Source: Bradyrhizobium sp. 1(2017) (GTDB taxonomy: Bacteria > Pseudomonadota > Alphaproteobacteria > Rhizobiales > Xanthobacteraceae). Taken from it: DNA of 64,000 nt. A program made the position numbers and the translations under genes. Location of the stretch: NCBI RefSeq assembly GCF_011602485.2, contig NZ_CP050022.2, positions 3,306,001-3,370,000 of the forward strand, given 5' to 3'. Position 1 is the stretch's first letter. Each line of letters starts with the position of its first letter. Below the pieces are notes generated by a model. The model saw only the letters and a program-made list of their open reading frames with translations, was not told where the DNA came from and did no database searches. Shown in pieces: positions 16,612 through 25,493 of this stretch.

Positions 16612-17664
16612 TCAGAGCCGCATGCGTGTCGCTGGGTCGAACAGATGAATGTCTTGCGGACGGGCCGTGATCGAGATCGTGTCGCCTTCGCCGGGAATGT
16701 TGCCGTCGGCGACGCGCATTCGGATCAAAGTGCCGGCGCAGTCGAGATCGAGCACGGCGGTATCGCCGAGGTCCTCGATCAGATCGACGCGCGCACCAAG
16801 TCCGCCTTCCGTCATCCGCAGGGCCCCGGGGCGAAGGCCAACCACGACATCGCGCTCACCCGCGGTCGTGGCCGTCGTCTTCAGACGATGGCCCGCAATG
16901 ATAACGTCGCCGTCCACGTAGCGGGCGGGAACGAGGTTCATCGGAGGATTGCCGATGAAGCCGGCAATATCGATCGAATTCGGTCTGGCAAACACCTCTG
17001 CGGGCGTGCCGACCTGCTGGATCTCGCCGGACATGAAGACCGCCATGCGATCGGCGAGAGTCATGGCCTCCTCCTGATCGTGCGTGACGTAGACGGCGGT
17101 GACGCCCAGCGAGCGCTGCAGCTTCTTTAACTCGGCGCGGGTCTCCAGCCGCAGCTTCGCGTCGAGGTTCGACAGCGGTTCGTCGAGCAGGAACAGGCGC
17201 GCCTTGCGCACGATGGCGCGGGCCAGCGCGCAGCGCTGCTGCTGGCCGCCCGAGAGTTGACCCGGCTTGCGGTCGAGCAGATGATCGATCTTCACCTTGC
17301 GCGCGGCGTCCTTCACGGCGGGCGCGATCTCGGACTTCGGCAGCTTCGCCATCTCCAGCGGAAAGGCAATGTTCTCGGCCACCGTCATGTGCGGGTAGAG
17401 CGCGTAGCTCTGGAACACCATGGCGATGTCGCGGTCACGCGCGTCGGTCGAGGTGACGTCCTTGTCGTCGATCAGCACGCGACCGGCGGTCGGCGCATCC
17501 AAGCCGGCGAGGATGCGCAGCGTCGTGCTCTTGCCCGAACCCGATGGTCCGAGCAGGGCGAAGAACTCGCCCGGCTTGATGTCGAAATTGACGCCCTTGA
17601 GTGCGGCGAACTCGCCGTGCATCTTGACGATGTTACGAAAACTGACCTGACCCCTGCCGCTCAT
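16612..17664 (-). CDS. ABC transporter ATP-binding protein, MalK/UgpC type
   Basis: This ATPase of 350 residues belongs to a carbohydrate importer. Walker A is GPSGSGKST, the Q-loop is in VFQSYALYPH, the signature is LSGGQQQR, Walker B is LFLLDEPLSNLDA and the switch histidine is in YVTHDQEEA. The C-terminal 110 residues form a TOBE/OB regulatory domain typical of MalK/UgpC proteins. The start at 17664 overlaps the preceding permease gene by 4 bases (ATGA). The reading frame is open further upstream, but that stretch is only the shadow of the permease. Confidence 0.93.
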   Translation of the reverse strand: MSGRGQVSFRNIVKMHGEFAALKGVNFDIKPGEFFALLGPSGSGKSTTLRILAGLDAPTAGRVLIDDKDVTSTDARDRDIAMVFQSYALYPHMTVAENIAFPLEMAKLPKSEIAPAVKDAARKVKIDHLLDRKPGQLSGGQQQRCALARAIVRKARLFLLDEPLSNLDAKLRLETRAELKKLQRSLGVTAVYVTHDQEEAMTLADRMAVFMSGEIQQVGTPAEVFARPNSIDIAGFIGNPPMNLVPARYVDGDVIIAGHRLKTTATTAGERDVVVGLRPGALRMTEGGLGARVDLIEDLGDTAVLDLDCAGTLIRMRVADGNIPGEGDTISITARPQDIHLFDPATRMRL

Positions 17665-18500
17665 CGGCGCCCTCCGCCCTTGACTGCGCCGACCGTCAGG
17701 CCCTTCACGATATGCTTCTGGGCGACCACGCCGAGCACGACGACGGGCAGCATAGCAAGGACCGAGACCGCAGCGAGCTTGGCCCACAGCGTCTGCTCGA
17801 CGGAGACAAAATTGAACATGGCGACCGTGACCGGACGCACCGTGTTGCCGCTTAGCACGACGGCGAACAGGAATTCGTTCCACGCATTGAGGAACACGAA
17901 CACGACGGTCACGGCGATGCCGCCACGGACCTGCGGAATGATGATGCGCCACAGCGTTTTCAGCCGGCTCGCACCGTCGAGATAGGCAGCCTCCTCCATC
18001 TCGAAGGGAATATCCTCGAAATAGGAGACCAGCAGCCAGATCGCGAAGGGCAGGGAGAACGACAGATAGATCAGAATGATGCCCTGATAGGTGTCGATCC
18101 AGCCGATGTTCCGCAGCACCAGGAAGTAGGGAATGATGATGCCGACCGGCGGCAGCATCTGCGTCGCCAACACATAGAAGCCCGCGAATTTCTTGCCGCG
18201 AAAGCGTAAGCGCGCGAGCGCATAGGCGGCCGGCACAGCCATCAGCATGGTGACGATGGTGGTGCCGACCGAGATGATGACGCTGGAAAGGAGGTTCGGC
18301 AGGATCGATCCCGAGCCGAACAGCACGTCGCGATAGGCTTCCCACGTCGGCGTGAACACCAATTTGGGCGGATAGGCCAGCACATCGGAATCAGTCTTGA
18401 GCGAATTCAGCACGCTCCAGATGATCGGGAACGCCCAGGCCAGCAGGAAGACCATGGAGATCGCAAGCAGCGCGAAGACGCGAAGGCGCTTGGCGGTCAT
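17661..18500 (-). CDS. ABC sugar transporter permease, MalG type
   Basis: This inner-membrane permease of 279 residues has six predicted helices and the EAA loop near EEAAYLDGASRLKTLWRIIIP. It overlaps both the upstream permease gene (4 bases) and the downstream ATPase gene (4 bases), so the three are translationally coupled. It pairs with the MalF-type permease to form the channel for the operon's substrate. Confidence 0.92.
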   Translation of the reverse strand: MTAKRLRVFALLAISMVFLLAWAFPIIWSVLNSLKTDSDVLAYPPKLVFTPTWEAYRDVLFGSGSILPNLLSSVIISVGTTIVTMLMAVPAAYALARLRFRGKKFAGFYVLATQMLPPVGIIIPYFLVLRNIGWIDTYQGIILIYLSFSLPFAIWLLVSYFEDIPFEMEEAAYLDGASRLKTLWRIIIPQVRGGIAVTVVFVFLNAWNEFLFAVVLSGNTVRPVTVAMFNFVSVEQTLWAKLAAVSVLAMLPVVVLGVVAQKHIVKGLTVGAVKGGGRR

Positions 18501-19432
18501 TTCGCCCTCCGCATCGCAAACAGGATCCCGGAGATGATGATGGTCACGATCAGCAGCGCGACCGCGAGCGCCGAGCCGTAGCCAATCGACAGCTCGGTGA
18601 AGGATTTCCGATAGGCATAGAGATTGAGGATCTCAGTCGCGGTGCCGGGGCCGCCCGCGGTGACGGTGAAGATCGCCGCGAATGCGGTCAGCGCCACCAT
18701 GGTCCTCATGATGACGACCATCACGATCGCGGGGCGCAGCAAGGGCAGGGTGATACGGCGGAAGCGCTGCCAGGCGGAGGCACGGTCGAGCCGCGCGGCT
18801 TCGTAGATGTCTTCGGGCAGGGAGGCCAGCGAAGCCAGCAGCACCATGAACGCGAATGGCGTCCACTGCCAGGTGTGGATCGCGATCACCGAGACCATTG
18901 CGAGCGTGGGATCACCGAGCCAGTTCTTGCTGCCCAGCCCTGCATTGATCGCAAGGAAGTCGACGATGCCGAATTCCGGCGCCAGCATGAAGGTGCGCCA
19001 GATCATGCCGACGACCGCCGGCGACAGTACGACGGGCAGGATGGCGATGACCCTGAACCAGCCCTGGCCACGCTTCATGTCCATGACGAGCAGCGCCAGC
19101 GCCAACCCGATCACGACCTGAAGCACGACCGTCGAGCCGGTATAGATCAGGCTCACCAGCAGCGAGGTCCAGAACCGCTCGTCGGAGAGCAGTACCTGGT
19201 AGTTCTCGAATCCGACGAAGCCGTTGGTGAACGGCATCGCCAGATCCATCCGGAACGCGCTGGTATAGACCAGGAAGAGCAGCGGGAACGTCGTCGTAGC
19301 GAGCAGCGCGAGGAACGCCGGTGCGAGTAGGGCTGCCGCAAACCGGCGCTCACGTTGCGCCAATACGCGGCCGAAATCGCTGCGAGGTGCCTCGCTCGTA
19401 ATCTCGGCCGATGTCACCGCTGTCGTCGTCAT
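18497..19432 (-). CDS. ABC sugar transporter permease, MalF type
   Basis: This permease of 311 residues has an N-terminal cytoplasmic stretch followed by six hydrophobic segments. The EAA loop is visible as YEAARLDRASAWQRFRRITLP. It starts 3 bases after the binding-protein stop and overlaps the next permease gene by 4 bases. It is the second gene of the operon. Confidence 0.92.
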   Translation of the reverse strand: MTTTAVTSAEITSEAPRSDFGRVLAQRERRFAAALLAPAFLALLATTTFPLLFLVYTSAFRMDLAMPFTNGFVGFENYQVLLSDERFWTSLLVSLIYTGSTVVLQVVIGLALALLVMDMKRGQGWFRVIAILPVVLSPAVVGMIWRTFMLAPEFGIVDFLAINAGLGSKNWLGDPTLAMVSVIAIHTWQWTPFAFMVLLASLASLPEDIYEAARLDRASAWQRFRRITLPLLRPAIVMVVIMRTMVALTAFAAIFTVTAGGPGTATEILNLYAYRKSFTELSIGYGSALAVALLIVTIIISGILFAMRRAK

Positions 19433-19435
19433 GGC

Positions 19436-20830
19436 TCAGCCGCGCATCATCGGCTCGATGCGGCGCTGCGCATCGTCGAGGGCCGCCTTGATCGTGGCCT
19501 GGCCGGAGAGGGCCGACTGGATCGCAGTCGCCATGGTGTCGCCGATCGCCGGCCATTGCGGCACGCGGGGACGCCAGTCGACATCGGTATCGTCCTGAAG
19601 AGCGCCCATCGTGGCCTCGACGAAATTGTCGCCAAAGCCGCTCATCAGCTTGATGTAGTCGGGATCCTTCCAGACCGAGGTGCGGTTGACGCCGGAGCGC
19701 TTGGTGGGACCGGCAAAACGATGCGCAGTGCGCGCCTGGGTCTCGGCGCTCGCGGCCCACTGAATGAACAGCCAAGTGGCCTTCCGCTTCTTCTCCGGCA
19801 GCGCGGAATTGATCGGAAAGCCCCAGTTCCAGATCGAGGTGGTGCGTTTGCCCGAGGGTCCCTTTGGCCAACGCGCATAGGCGACTTTGCCGATCACCTT
19901 GGACTTTTCTGGGTTGTTGATGACCGAGGCCGACGAATGAGCATCGATGTAGCTGGCGACAGTGCCTTGCGAGAAGGCGTCGGCGATATCCGGCCAGTTC
20001 CAATTGGCCGCGGCGGTCGGCGCGTACTTCTTCATGATATCGACGTACCAGGCGAGCGCCGCCCCTGCCTCGGGCCCGTTGACGGTGAGCTTGCCGCCCT
20101 TCATCCAGTCGCCGCCGAACTCGCGGAAAATCGACGGATAGATGTACATATTCTGGCCGGCACCGGCGACACCGCGCAGCGCTGCACCCCAGACGCGATC
20201 GTTCGGCGTGTTCAACGCCGAGGCGTTCGCCATATAGGCTTCGAGCGTGTCGGCCGGCTTCAGGCCCTTCGCGTCGTAGAGATCCTTGCGATAGACCTGA
20301 ATGGTGACTTCGCCGTCGTAGGGCATGCCGTAGAGCTTGCCGTCGATGCCGTTGGCGCTGCGCCAGGCCGGAATGATGTCGTCGAGCTTGAACCAGGCCT
20401 GATCGGTCAGCGCCTTGTCGTTCAGATAGGTGTCAAGCGGCTCGACCCATTTATTCGCGGCGTAGAGCGCGTAATACATCGGGTCCGCTGCGTGGGTTGC
20501 GTAGGTGCCGGTCTTCGAGGTCAGGTCGATGACGCTCTTCTGGCGGATCTGCGCCGGCGGAATTTTTTCGAAGCGGACATCGATGCCGGTGAGCGCCTTG
20601 AACTGCGGCGCCAGCGTGATGAGGTTTTCGAAATAGCTCGCCGGGATCACGGCGACCGTGATGGTCTCGCCTGAGACCTGTTGCCAGTCGATCTGCGCGG
20701 ATTTGTAGGGCGCGAGGTCGGCGTCCTGTGCGGACGCGTGCCGCAGGATGCCAGGCCCAAACGTCGCCAGAGCCGCAGCCGCGGTTCCGGTTTTGAGTAG
20801 CGTTCGTCGCGTCGGCTTGAATGACGTCAT
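19436..20830 (-). CDS. ABC sugar transporter substrate-binding protein (family 1), Tat-exported
   Basis: This periplasmic protein of 464 residues is the first gene of the sulfatase operon. The signal has two arginines (KPTRRTLLKTG) and a hydrophobic stretch, ending near RHASAQDA. The mature part resembles maltose-type (family 1) binding proteins, with a Trp- and Tyr-rich surface that usually stacks on sugar rings. That supports a carbohydrate-like ligand; a sulfated sugar would fit the sulfatase downstream, but this is inference. Start ATG 20830 lies 3' of a GGGAGGA site. Confidence 0.9.
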   Translation of the reverse strand: MTSFKPTRRTLLKTGTAAAALATFGPGILRHASAQDADLAPYKSAQIDWQQVSGETITVAVIPASYFENLITLAPQFKALTGIDVRFEKIPPAQIRQKSVIDLTSKTGTYATHAADPMYYALYAANKWVEPLDTYLNDKALTDQAWFKLDDIIPAWRSANGIDGKLYGMPYDGEVTIQVYRKDLYDAKGLKPADTLEAYMANASALNTPNDRVWGAALRGVAGAGQNMYIYPSIFREFGGDWMKGGKLTVNGPEAGAALAWYVDIMKKYAPTAAANWNWPDIADAFSQGTVASYIDAHSSASVINNPEKSKVIGKVAYARWPKGPSGKRTTSIWNWGFPINSALPEKKRKATWLFIQWAASAETQARTAHRFAGPTKRSGVNRTSVWKDPDYIKLMSGFGDNFVEATMGALQDDTDVDWRPRVPQWPAIGDTMATAIQSALSGQATIKAALDDAQRRIEPMMRG

Positions 20831-21145
20831 GCTGTCCTCCCGAAAATCCGGATTTTAGGCTCCGGTTGGTTAGGACATTTGCTCAAATGTTATAACAAGT
20901 CAATCGCCGTGGATTTGATTGCACGGTAGGTGATGGAGGTTGCTTGTGCGGCCCGCGGCACCTGGAATCCCAGCGCGCGAGATCGAGACCACGGAGGCGG
21001 CATCCCGAAGCCCGCCCTGAAACATGGTCGAGATCTGAAGCAGCCAGGTGAGCAGGGAGGTGGTTGGATCCGATACCACGATGATCCGCCATGAACTGTC
21101 TAAGTTCAGGCACGGCCCTGCAGGCTATGTCGAAGCTGAGCGGAC
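20831..21145. other. Regulatory gap between the sulfatase operon and the DeoR gene
   Basis: This stretch of 315 bases holds the promoter side of the sulfatase/ABC operon, including the palindrome at 20888-20897, and the 3' flank of the DeoR-type regulator. Beyond that I see no supported gene. Confidence 0.5.
20888..20897 (-). promoter_or_regulatory. Palindrome TGTTATAACA next to a -35-like TTGACT: probable GntR operator
   Basis: On the minus strand TTGACT (20903-20898) is followed immediately by the perfect 10-bp palindrome, 58 bases upstream of the first operon start. A good -10 at the right spacing is not obvious (AAATGT is weak). A palindrome beside a -35 is a typical repressor position. 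It shares its TTATAA core with the site at 7828-7855. Confidence 0.45.
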
Positions 21146-21928
21146 CTAGTCCGGGCGGGCATCATTTGTCGCGCGGATGCGGTCGCTATACTTCGCGGCG
21201 ATGGTCGCAAACGCTGCCGGTAACGGACCGTCAGTGAACAGATGGTGACAGTCGTCGAGATGCCCGCCTCGCACGGTCGCGTTGCGGCCGAACTTCGTGG
21301 TGTCGGCGACCAGCACCGCGGTGCGCGAATTGGCGACGATTGATTGCCTAGCCTGAACTTCAGCGGCGTGGAAATCCAGCAGCGTGCCATCCTGGTCAAC
21401 GCCACCGACGCCGAAGATGCCAAAATCGGCGCGAAATCCCGAAAAGAAGCGTGCGGCCGCTTCGCCGACGATATCCCGGTCGAGCGGTCGGAGTGTGCCG
21501 CCCGCGATCGAAATCTCCACGTCGGGATTCTGCGCGAACGCGGCCGCAACATTCAAGCTGTTGGTGATGATACGAAGATCCTGACGATGAGATAGCGCCT
21601 GCGCCACATATTCGGGCGTGGTGCCGAGCCCGATCATCAGTGACGCTCCGTCAGGAATGAACCGTGCGGTCGCGCGCGCAATGCGCTGCTTGGCGTCGGC
21701 GTTCAGTCCCTGCCTGCTGCCATAGGCGAGGTTCTGGTTCTGGACGGGCAGGCTGACGCCCCCATGGATCCGGCGCAGCAATCCCTGATCGCAGAGCGCA
21801 TTGACGACGCGGCGGATGGTTTGCTGCGTGACGTCGAACCGCGTCGCAAGTTGCTCGATCGAGGCGAAACCTTCGCCGCGCACAATCTCGAGAATGTTGG
21901 CCTGACGTTCGGTGGGCGTGCTGAGCAT
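21146..21928 (-). CDS. DeoR/GlpR-family transcriptional repressor
   Basis: This regulator of 260 residues has an N-terminal DeoR helix-turn-helix (QLATRFDVTQQTIRRVVNAL, about 22-41). The C-terminal sensor domain has the family's phosphosugar-binding marks, including GLGTTPEYVAQAL and IFGVGGVDQDGT. GlpR-like members usually respond to glycerol-3-phosphate or a related sugar phosphate. It starts at ATG 21928 after GGAGAG and is divergent from the Ugp-type operon. A GlpR-like operator lies in the gap between them. It probably represses the Ugp-type genes. Confidence 0.9.
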   Translation of the reverse strand: MLSTPTERQANILEIVRGEGFASIEQLATRFDVTQQTIRRVVNALCDQGLLRRIHGGVSLPVQNQNLAYGSRQGLNADAKQRIARATARFIPDGASLMIGLGTTPEYVAQALSHRQDLRIITNSLNVAAAFAQNPDVEISIAGGTLRPLDRDIVGEAAARFFSGFRADFGIFGVGGVDQDGTLLDFHAAEVQARQSIVANSRTAVLVADTTKFGRNATVRGGHLDDCHHLFTDGPLPAAFATIAAKYSDRIRATNDARPD

Positions 21929-22002
21929 GGGCTCTCCGTACCACCTAAAGTATCATTCGAACATCTGCGGGGCAAATTTCTATTTCATATGCTGTCATAC
22001 TA

Positions 22003-22016
22003 TGTTCATATGAACA
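22003..22016 (+). promoter_or_regulatory. 14-bp perfect palindrome TGTTCATATGAACA, GlpR-like operator
   Basis: It lies in the 252-bp divergent gap between the DeoR/GlpR gene and the Ugp-type operon. The half-sites TGTTC and GAACA match the arms of the known E. coli GlpR operator, with a 4-base rather than 6-base centre. A related TTTCATATG lies 20 bases upstream. Its position fits repression of both directions. Confidence 0.55.
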
Positions 22017-22180
22017 CAATAACCGCTACGCCGATGAATATTGCGTAGTCATGGGGGAGAGACACGGATGGATCGGTCTGCGTGTCGTGACCGACCTTGC
22101 GCTGCTCGGCGCGAGCAGGATGCAACGCGTTTGCGCGTCGATACCTTGCACGCTTCACCGCAATCGAGAGCGAACCGGCC

Positions 22181-23200
22181 ATGTCGGCGATCACGCTGAG
22201 CCACGTCTCGAAGTTCTGGGGCGCGATGCGCGCCGTCGACGACGTCAGCCTGACGGCGGACGAAGGTTCGCTGCTGGTCCTGCTGGGGCCGTCCGGATGC
22301 GGCAAGTCCACCACACTCCGCCTGATCGCCGGGCTCGAAGAGGCCGATGCTGGCACGATCAGCATTGGCGGCGCCGATGTCACCCATCTTACGCCTGCGC
22401 AGCGGAAAATTTCGATGGTCTTCCAGTCCTACGCGTTGTTTCCGCATTTGAGCGTGGCCGAGAACATTGTGTTCGGTCTGCGTGTGCGGCGGGTTTCGCG
22501 GGCTGATCGCGATGCGCGGCTCAAGCGCGTCGCCGATATCGTCGGTCTCAGTCATCTTCTTGAACGCAAGCCGTCACAATTGTCAGGCGGTCAGCGCCAG
22601 CGTGTCGCGCTAGGGCGGGCGATCATCGCGGAAGCTCGCGTCTGCCTGATGGACGAGCCGCTCTCCAATCTCGACGCCAAGCTGCGTCACGAGATGCGAA
22701 CCGAGATCCGGGCGCTGCAGCAGCGCCTCGGCATGACGATGGTCTATGTGACACACGATCAGACGGAGGCCATGACGATGGCCGACCGTGTCGTGCTGAT
22801 GCGCGACGGCAAGATCGAGCAGAACGGCACGCCGGAAGAACTCTATAACCGCCCCGCAACGGCTTTTACCGCGCGGTTCATCGGCACGCCGCCTATGAAT
22901 CTCGTCCGCCAGGGCGATCACCTCATCGGCGTGCGGCCGGAGCACGTCCAGATCGGCGCCGGCGGCGACCATGCCGCACGCGTCAAGGCTGTGGAGCATC
23001 TCGGCGCCGACAGCATCGTTCTCTGCGAGATCGATGGGCAGCCGATCTCCGTGCGGCTGGAGGGGTTCAGCAAGGTGCAGCCGGGCGAGGATGTCAGGAT
23101 CGCCTGGAATGCCGCGCATGAGCATCGTTTCGATTCGAAATCGGAAGTCAGGCTCGACGACATCGCGAACGAAGACCGGTTGGCCGCATCCGCTCGATGA
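22181..23200 (+). CDS. ABC transporter ATP-binding protein, UgpC type
   Basis: This ATPase of 339 residues has Walker A GPSGCGKST, the signature LSGGQRQR, Walker B VCLMDEPLSNLDA and the switch histidine in YVTHDQTEA. A C-terminal TOBE region follows, with VRPEHVQIG. I use the ATG at 22181, after a gagag purine run; the longer frame upstream has no family similarity. Here the ATPase gene is first in the operon, ahead of the binding protein and permeases, whereas in the E. coli ugpBAECQ order it comes late. It energises the importer for the esterified phosphate ligand inferred for this module. Confidence 0.92.
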   Translation: MSAITLSHVSKFWGAMRAVDDVSLTADEGSLLVLLGPSGCGKSTTLRLIAGLEEADAGTISIGGADVTHLTPAQRKISMVFQSYALFPHLSVAENIVFGLRVRRVSRADRDARLKRVADIVGLSHLLERKPSQLSGGQRQRVALGRAIIAEARVCLMDEPLSNLDAKLRHEMRTEIRALQQRLGMTMVYVTHDQTEAMTMADRVVLMRDGKIEQNGTPEELYNRPATAFTARFIGTPPMNLVRQGDHLIGVRPEHVQIGAGGDHAARVKAVEHLGADSIVLCEIDGQPISVRLEGFSKVQPGEDVRIAWNAAHEHRFDSKSEVRLDDIANEDRLAASAR

Positions 23201-23249
23201 GAGGTGCTGCGCCAAAGCGGTCGGACAAGACAACGAAGGAGAGACCAAA

Positions 23250-24527
23250 ATGTTTGCTCGAAGAACACTGTTGATGGCCGCGGCGTTCACTGCCCTGTCG
23301 CTTGGCGCGGCTTATCCGGCGGCTGCGGTGGATTTGACCATGTATTATCCGGTCGCGGTGGGAGGTCCCGTCACCAAGATCGTTGACGATATGGTCGCGC
23401 GCTTCGAGAAGGAAAACTCCGACATCAAGGTGACGGCGGTTTATGCCGGCAATTACACCGATACGATGACCAAGGCGATGACCGCCATGAAGGGCGGCCA
23501 GCCGCCGCAGCTGTCGGTGTTGCTGTCGACCGACGTGTTCACGCTGATGGACGAGAACGCCATCGTTCCGTTCGACGACCTCGTCAGCGACAAGGCCTGG
23601 TTCAAGGAATTCTATCCGGCGTTCATGGCCAACGGTCAGATCGACGGCAAGACCTGGAGCATTCCGTTCCAGCGCTCGACCATCGTGCTGTACTGGAACA
23701 AGGATGCCTTCAAGGACGCCGGTCTCGATCCGGAGAAGGCGCCGGCGTCATGGGACGAAATGACCGAGATGTCGAAGAAGCTGATCAAGAAGGACGGCTC
23801 CGGCAACACGACACGCTGGGGTGTGGAGATCCCCACGACCGGTTATGGCTACTGGATGCTGCAGGCGCTCGCCATCGAAAACGGCCAGAAGATGATGAAC
23901 GAGGCCGGCACAGAGGTCCACCTGAGCGCACCGAAGACGGTTGCCGCGCTCGACTATTGGGTCGATCTGTCCCGCAAGCACAATGTGATGCCTGCGGGCA
24001 GCATCGACTGGGCCACGCTGCGCACCGACTTCCTCGAAGGCAAGACCGCGATGATGTGGCACACGACCGGCAATCTCACGGCCGTCAAGGACGCCGCGAA
24101 ATTCCCGTTCGGCGTGGCCATGCTCCCGGCAAAGGAGCGGAGGGGCTCGCCGACCGGCGGCGGCAGCTTCTACATCTTCAAGAGCGCATCACCCGAGCAG
24201 CAGAAGGCCGCCGTCAAGTTCATCCAATGGATGACGGCGCCGGAGCGCGCGGCAGAATGGAGCATGAAGACCGGCTATGTCGCCGTGTCGCCGGCCGCTT
24301 ACAAGACCAAGGCGATGGAAGAGTACGCCAAGGGTTTCCCGCAGGCGACCGTCGCTCGCGATCAGCTTGAGCACGCGGTGCCGGAGCTCTCGGTTCACGA
24401 GAACGGCCGGATCTACAAGTTCGTCAATGACGCGGTGCAGGCCGCGGTCACCGGGTCTCAGAAACCGCAAGAGGCGCTGGCCGCCGCGCAGGCGCAGTCC
24501 GACCGCGTGCTGCGCGCTGCCAAGTAA
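23250..24527 (+). CDS. ABC transporter substrate-binding protein, UgpB type
   Basis: This periplasmic protein of 425 residues has a Sec-type signal (positive start, hydrophobic stretch, cut near AAAVD). The mature N-terminus LTMYYPVAVGGPVTKIVDD and the segment PPQLSVLLSTDVFTLMDENA are characteristic of the glycerol-3-phosphate/glycerophosphodiester binding proteins I know as UgpB in alphaproteobacteria. ATG 23250 follows AAGGAGAGA. It probably binds sn-glycerol-3-phosphate or a glycerophosphodiester, but a different phosphorylated polyol cannot be excluded. Confidence 0.88.
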   Translation: MFARRTLLMAAAFTALSLGAAYPAAAVDLTMYYPVAVGGPVTKIVDDMVARFEKENSDIKVTAVYAGNYTDTMTKAMTAMKGGQPPQLSVLLSTDVFTLMDENAIVPFDDLVSDKAWFKEFYPAFMANGQIDGKTWSIPFQRSTIVLYWNKDAFKDAGLDPEKAPASWDEMTEMSKKLIKKDGSGNTTRWGVEIPTTGYGYWMLQALAIENGQKMMNEAGTEVHLSAPKTVAALDYWVDLSRKHNVMPAGSIDWATLRTDFLEGKTAMMWHTTGNLTAVKDAAKFPFGVAMLPAKERRGSPTGGGSFYIFKSASPEQQKAAVKFIQWMTAPERAAEWSMKTGYVAVSPAAYKTKAMEEYAKGFPQATVARDQLEHAVPELSVHENGRIYKFVNDAVQAAVTGSQKPQEALAAAQAQSDRVLRAAK

Positions 24528-24572
24528 GGAGCGCTGCGGGATGGCGGTTCGCCGCCATCCCGCGATCTCAGC

Positions 24573-25493
24573 ATGACCGACGCCACCGCCGCATCGCCAA
24601 TTCCCGAACGCCGCGAGCCGTCGCAGGCTTGGTGGAATGCCGTGAATGCGTGGCTGTTGCTGTTGCCGGCGGCGGTGTTGCTCATTGCCTTCACGCATTA
24701 TCCGATCCTCGCGACGATCCGGCATTCGCTGTTCATCACGAAGCGCAACGGCACCGAGATCTTCGTCGGCCCCGACAGCTACCAGGCCATGGCGGCCGAT
24801 CCGATCTTCTGGAAAGCGCTGATCAACAATTTCTGGTTCGCGCTCGGCACCATCCCGACCTCGATCGCACTCGCGCTGATCATGGCGATCTGGGTCAATC
24901 GCAACATGCGCGGCCGCGGCTTTCTGCGCCTCGCCTACTTCACGCCGACCGTGCTGCCGATGATCGCGGTTGCCAACATCTGGCTGTTCTTTTATACGCC
25001 GGATTACGGCCTGCTCGATCAGCTGCGTGGATTGTTCGGTCTTGGTGGCTGGAATTGGCTCGGCGATCCCTCCACGGTGATGGGCTGTCTGATCGTGATG
25101 GTGATCTGGAAGGAGGCCGGATTCTTCATGATCTTCTATCTTGCCGCGCTCCAGCAGCTCTCGCCGGATCTCGAGGAGGCCGCCTCGATCGAAGGCGCGA
25201 GCCGCTGGTACACGTTCCGCCGGATCACCTTCCCGCTATTGATGCCGACCACGCTGTTCGTGGCGATCAACGCTGTTATCAACTCGTTCAAGCTCGTCGA
25301 CCACCTTGTCATCATGACCAAGGGCGGCCCGAACAACGCCAGTACGCTGCTGCTCTATTACATCTATGAGGTCGCCTTCACGTTTCAGGATTCGTCCTAT
25401 GCGGCAACGCTGACGGTGGTGCTGCTGTTGCTGCTGAGCGCGGTGGCGCTGGTCAAGTTCGGCTATCTCGATCGCAGGATCCACTACCAATGA
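24573..25493 (+). CDS. ABC transporter permease, UgpA type
   Basis: This permease of 306 residues has six predicted helices, and the EAA loop is visible at EEAASIEGASRWYTFRRITFP. The late segment VIMTKGGPNNAS is the normal MalF/UgpA mark. It lies 45 bases after the binding protein and overlaps the second permease gene by 4 bases (ATGA). Confidence 0.9.
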   Translation: MTDATAASPIPERREPSQAWWNAVNAWLLLLPAAVLLIAFTHYPILATIRHSLFITKRNGTEIFVGPDSYQAMAADPIFWKALINNFWFALGTIPTSIALALIMAIWVNRNMRGRGFLRLAYFTPTVLPMIAVANIWLFFYTPDYGLLDQLRGLFGLGGWNWLGDPSTVMGCLIVMVIWKEAGFFMIFYLAALQQLSPDLEEAASIEGASRWYTFRRITFPLLMPTTLFVAINAVINSFKLVDHLVIMTKGGPNNASTLLLYYIYEVAFTFQDSSYAATLTVVLLLLLSAVALVKFGYLDRRIHYQ

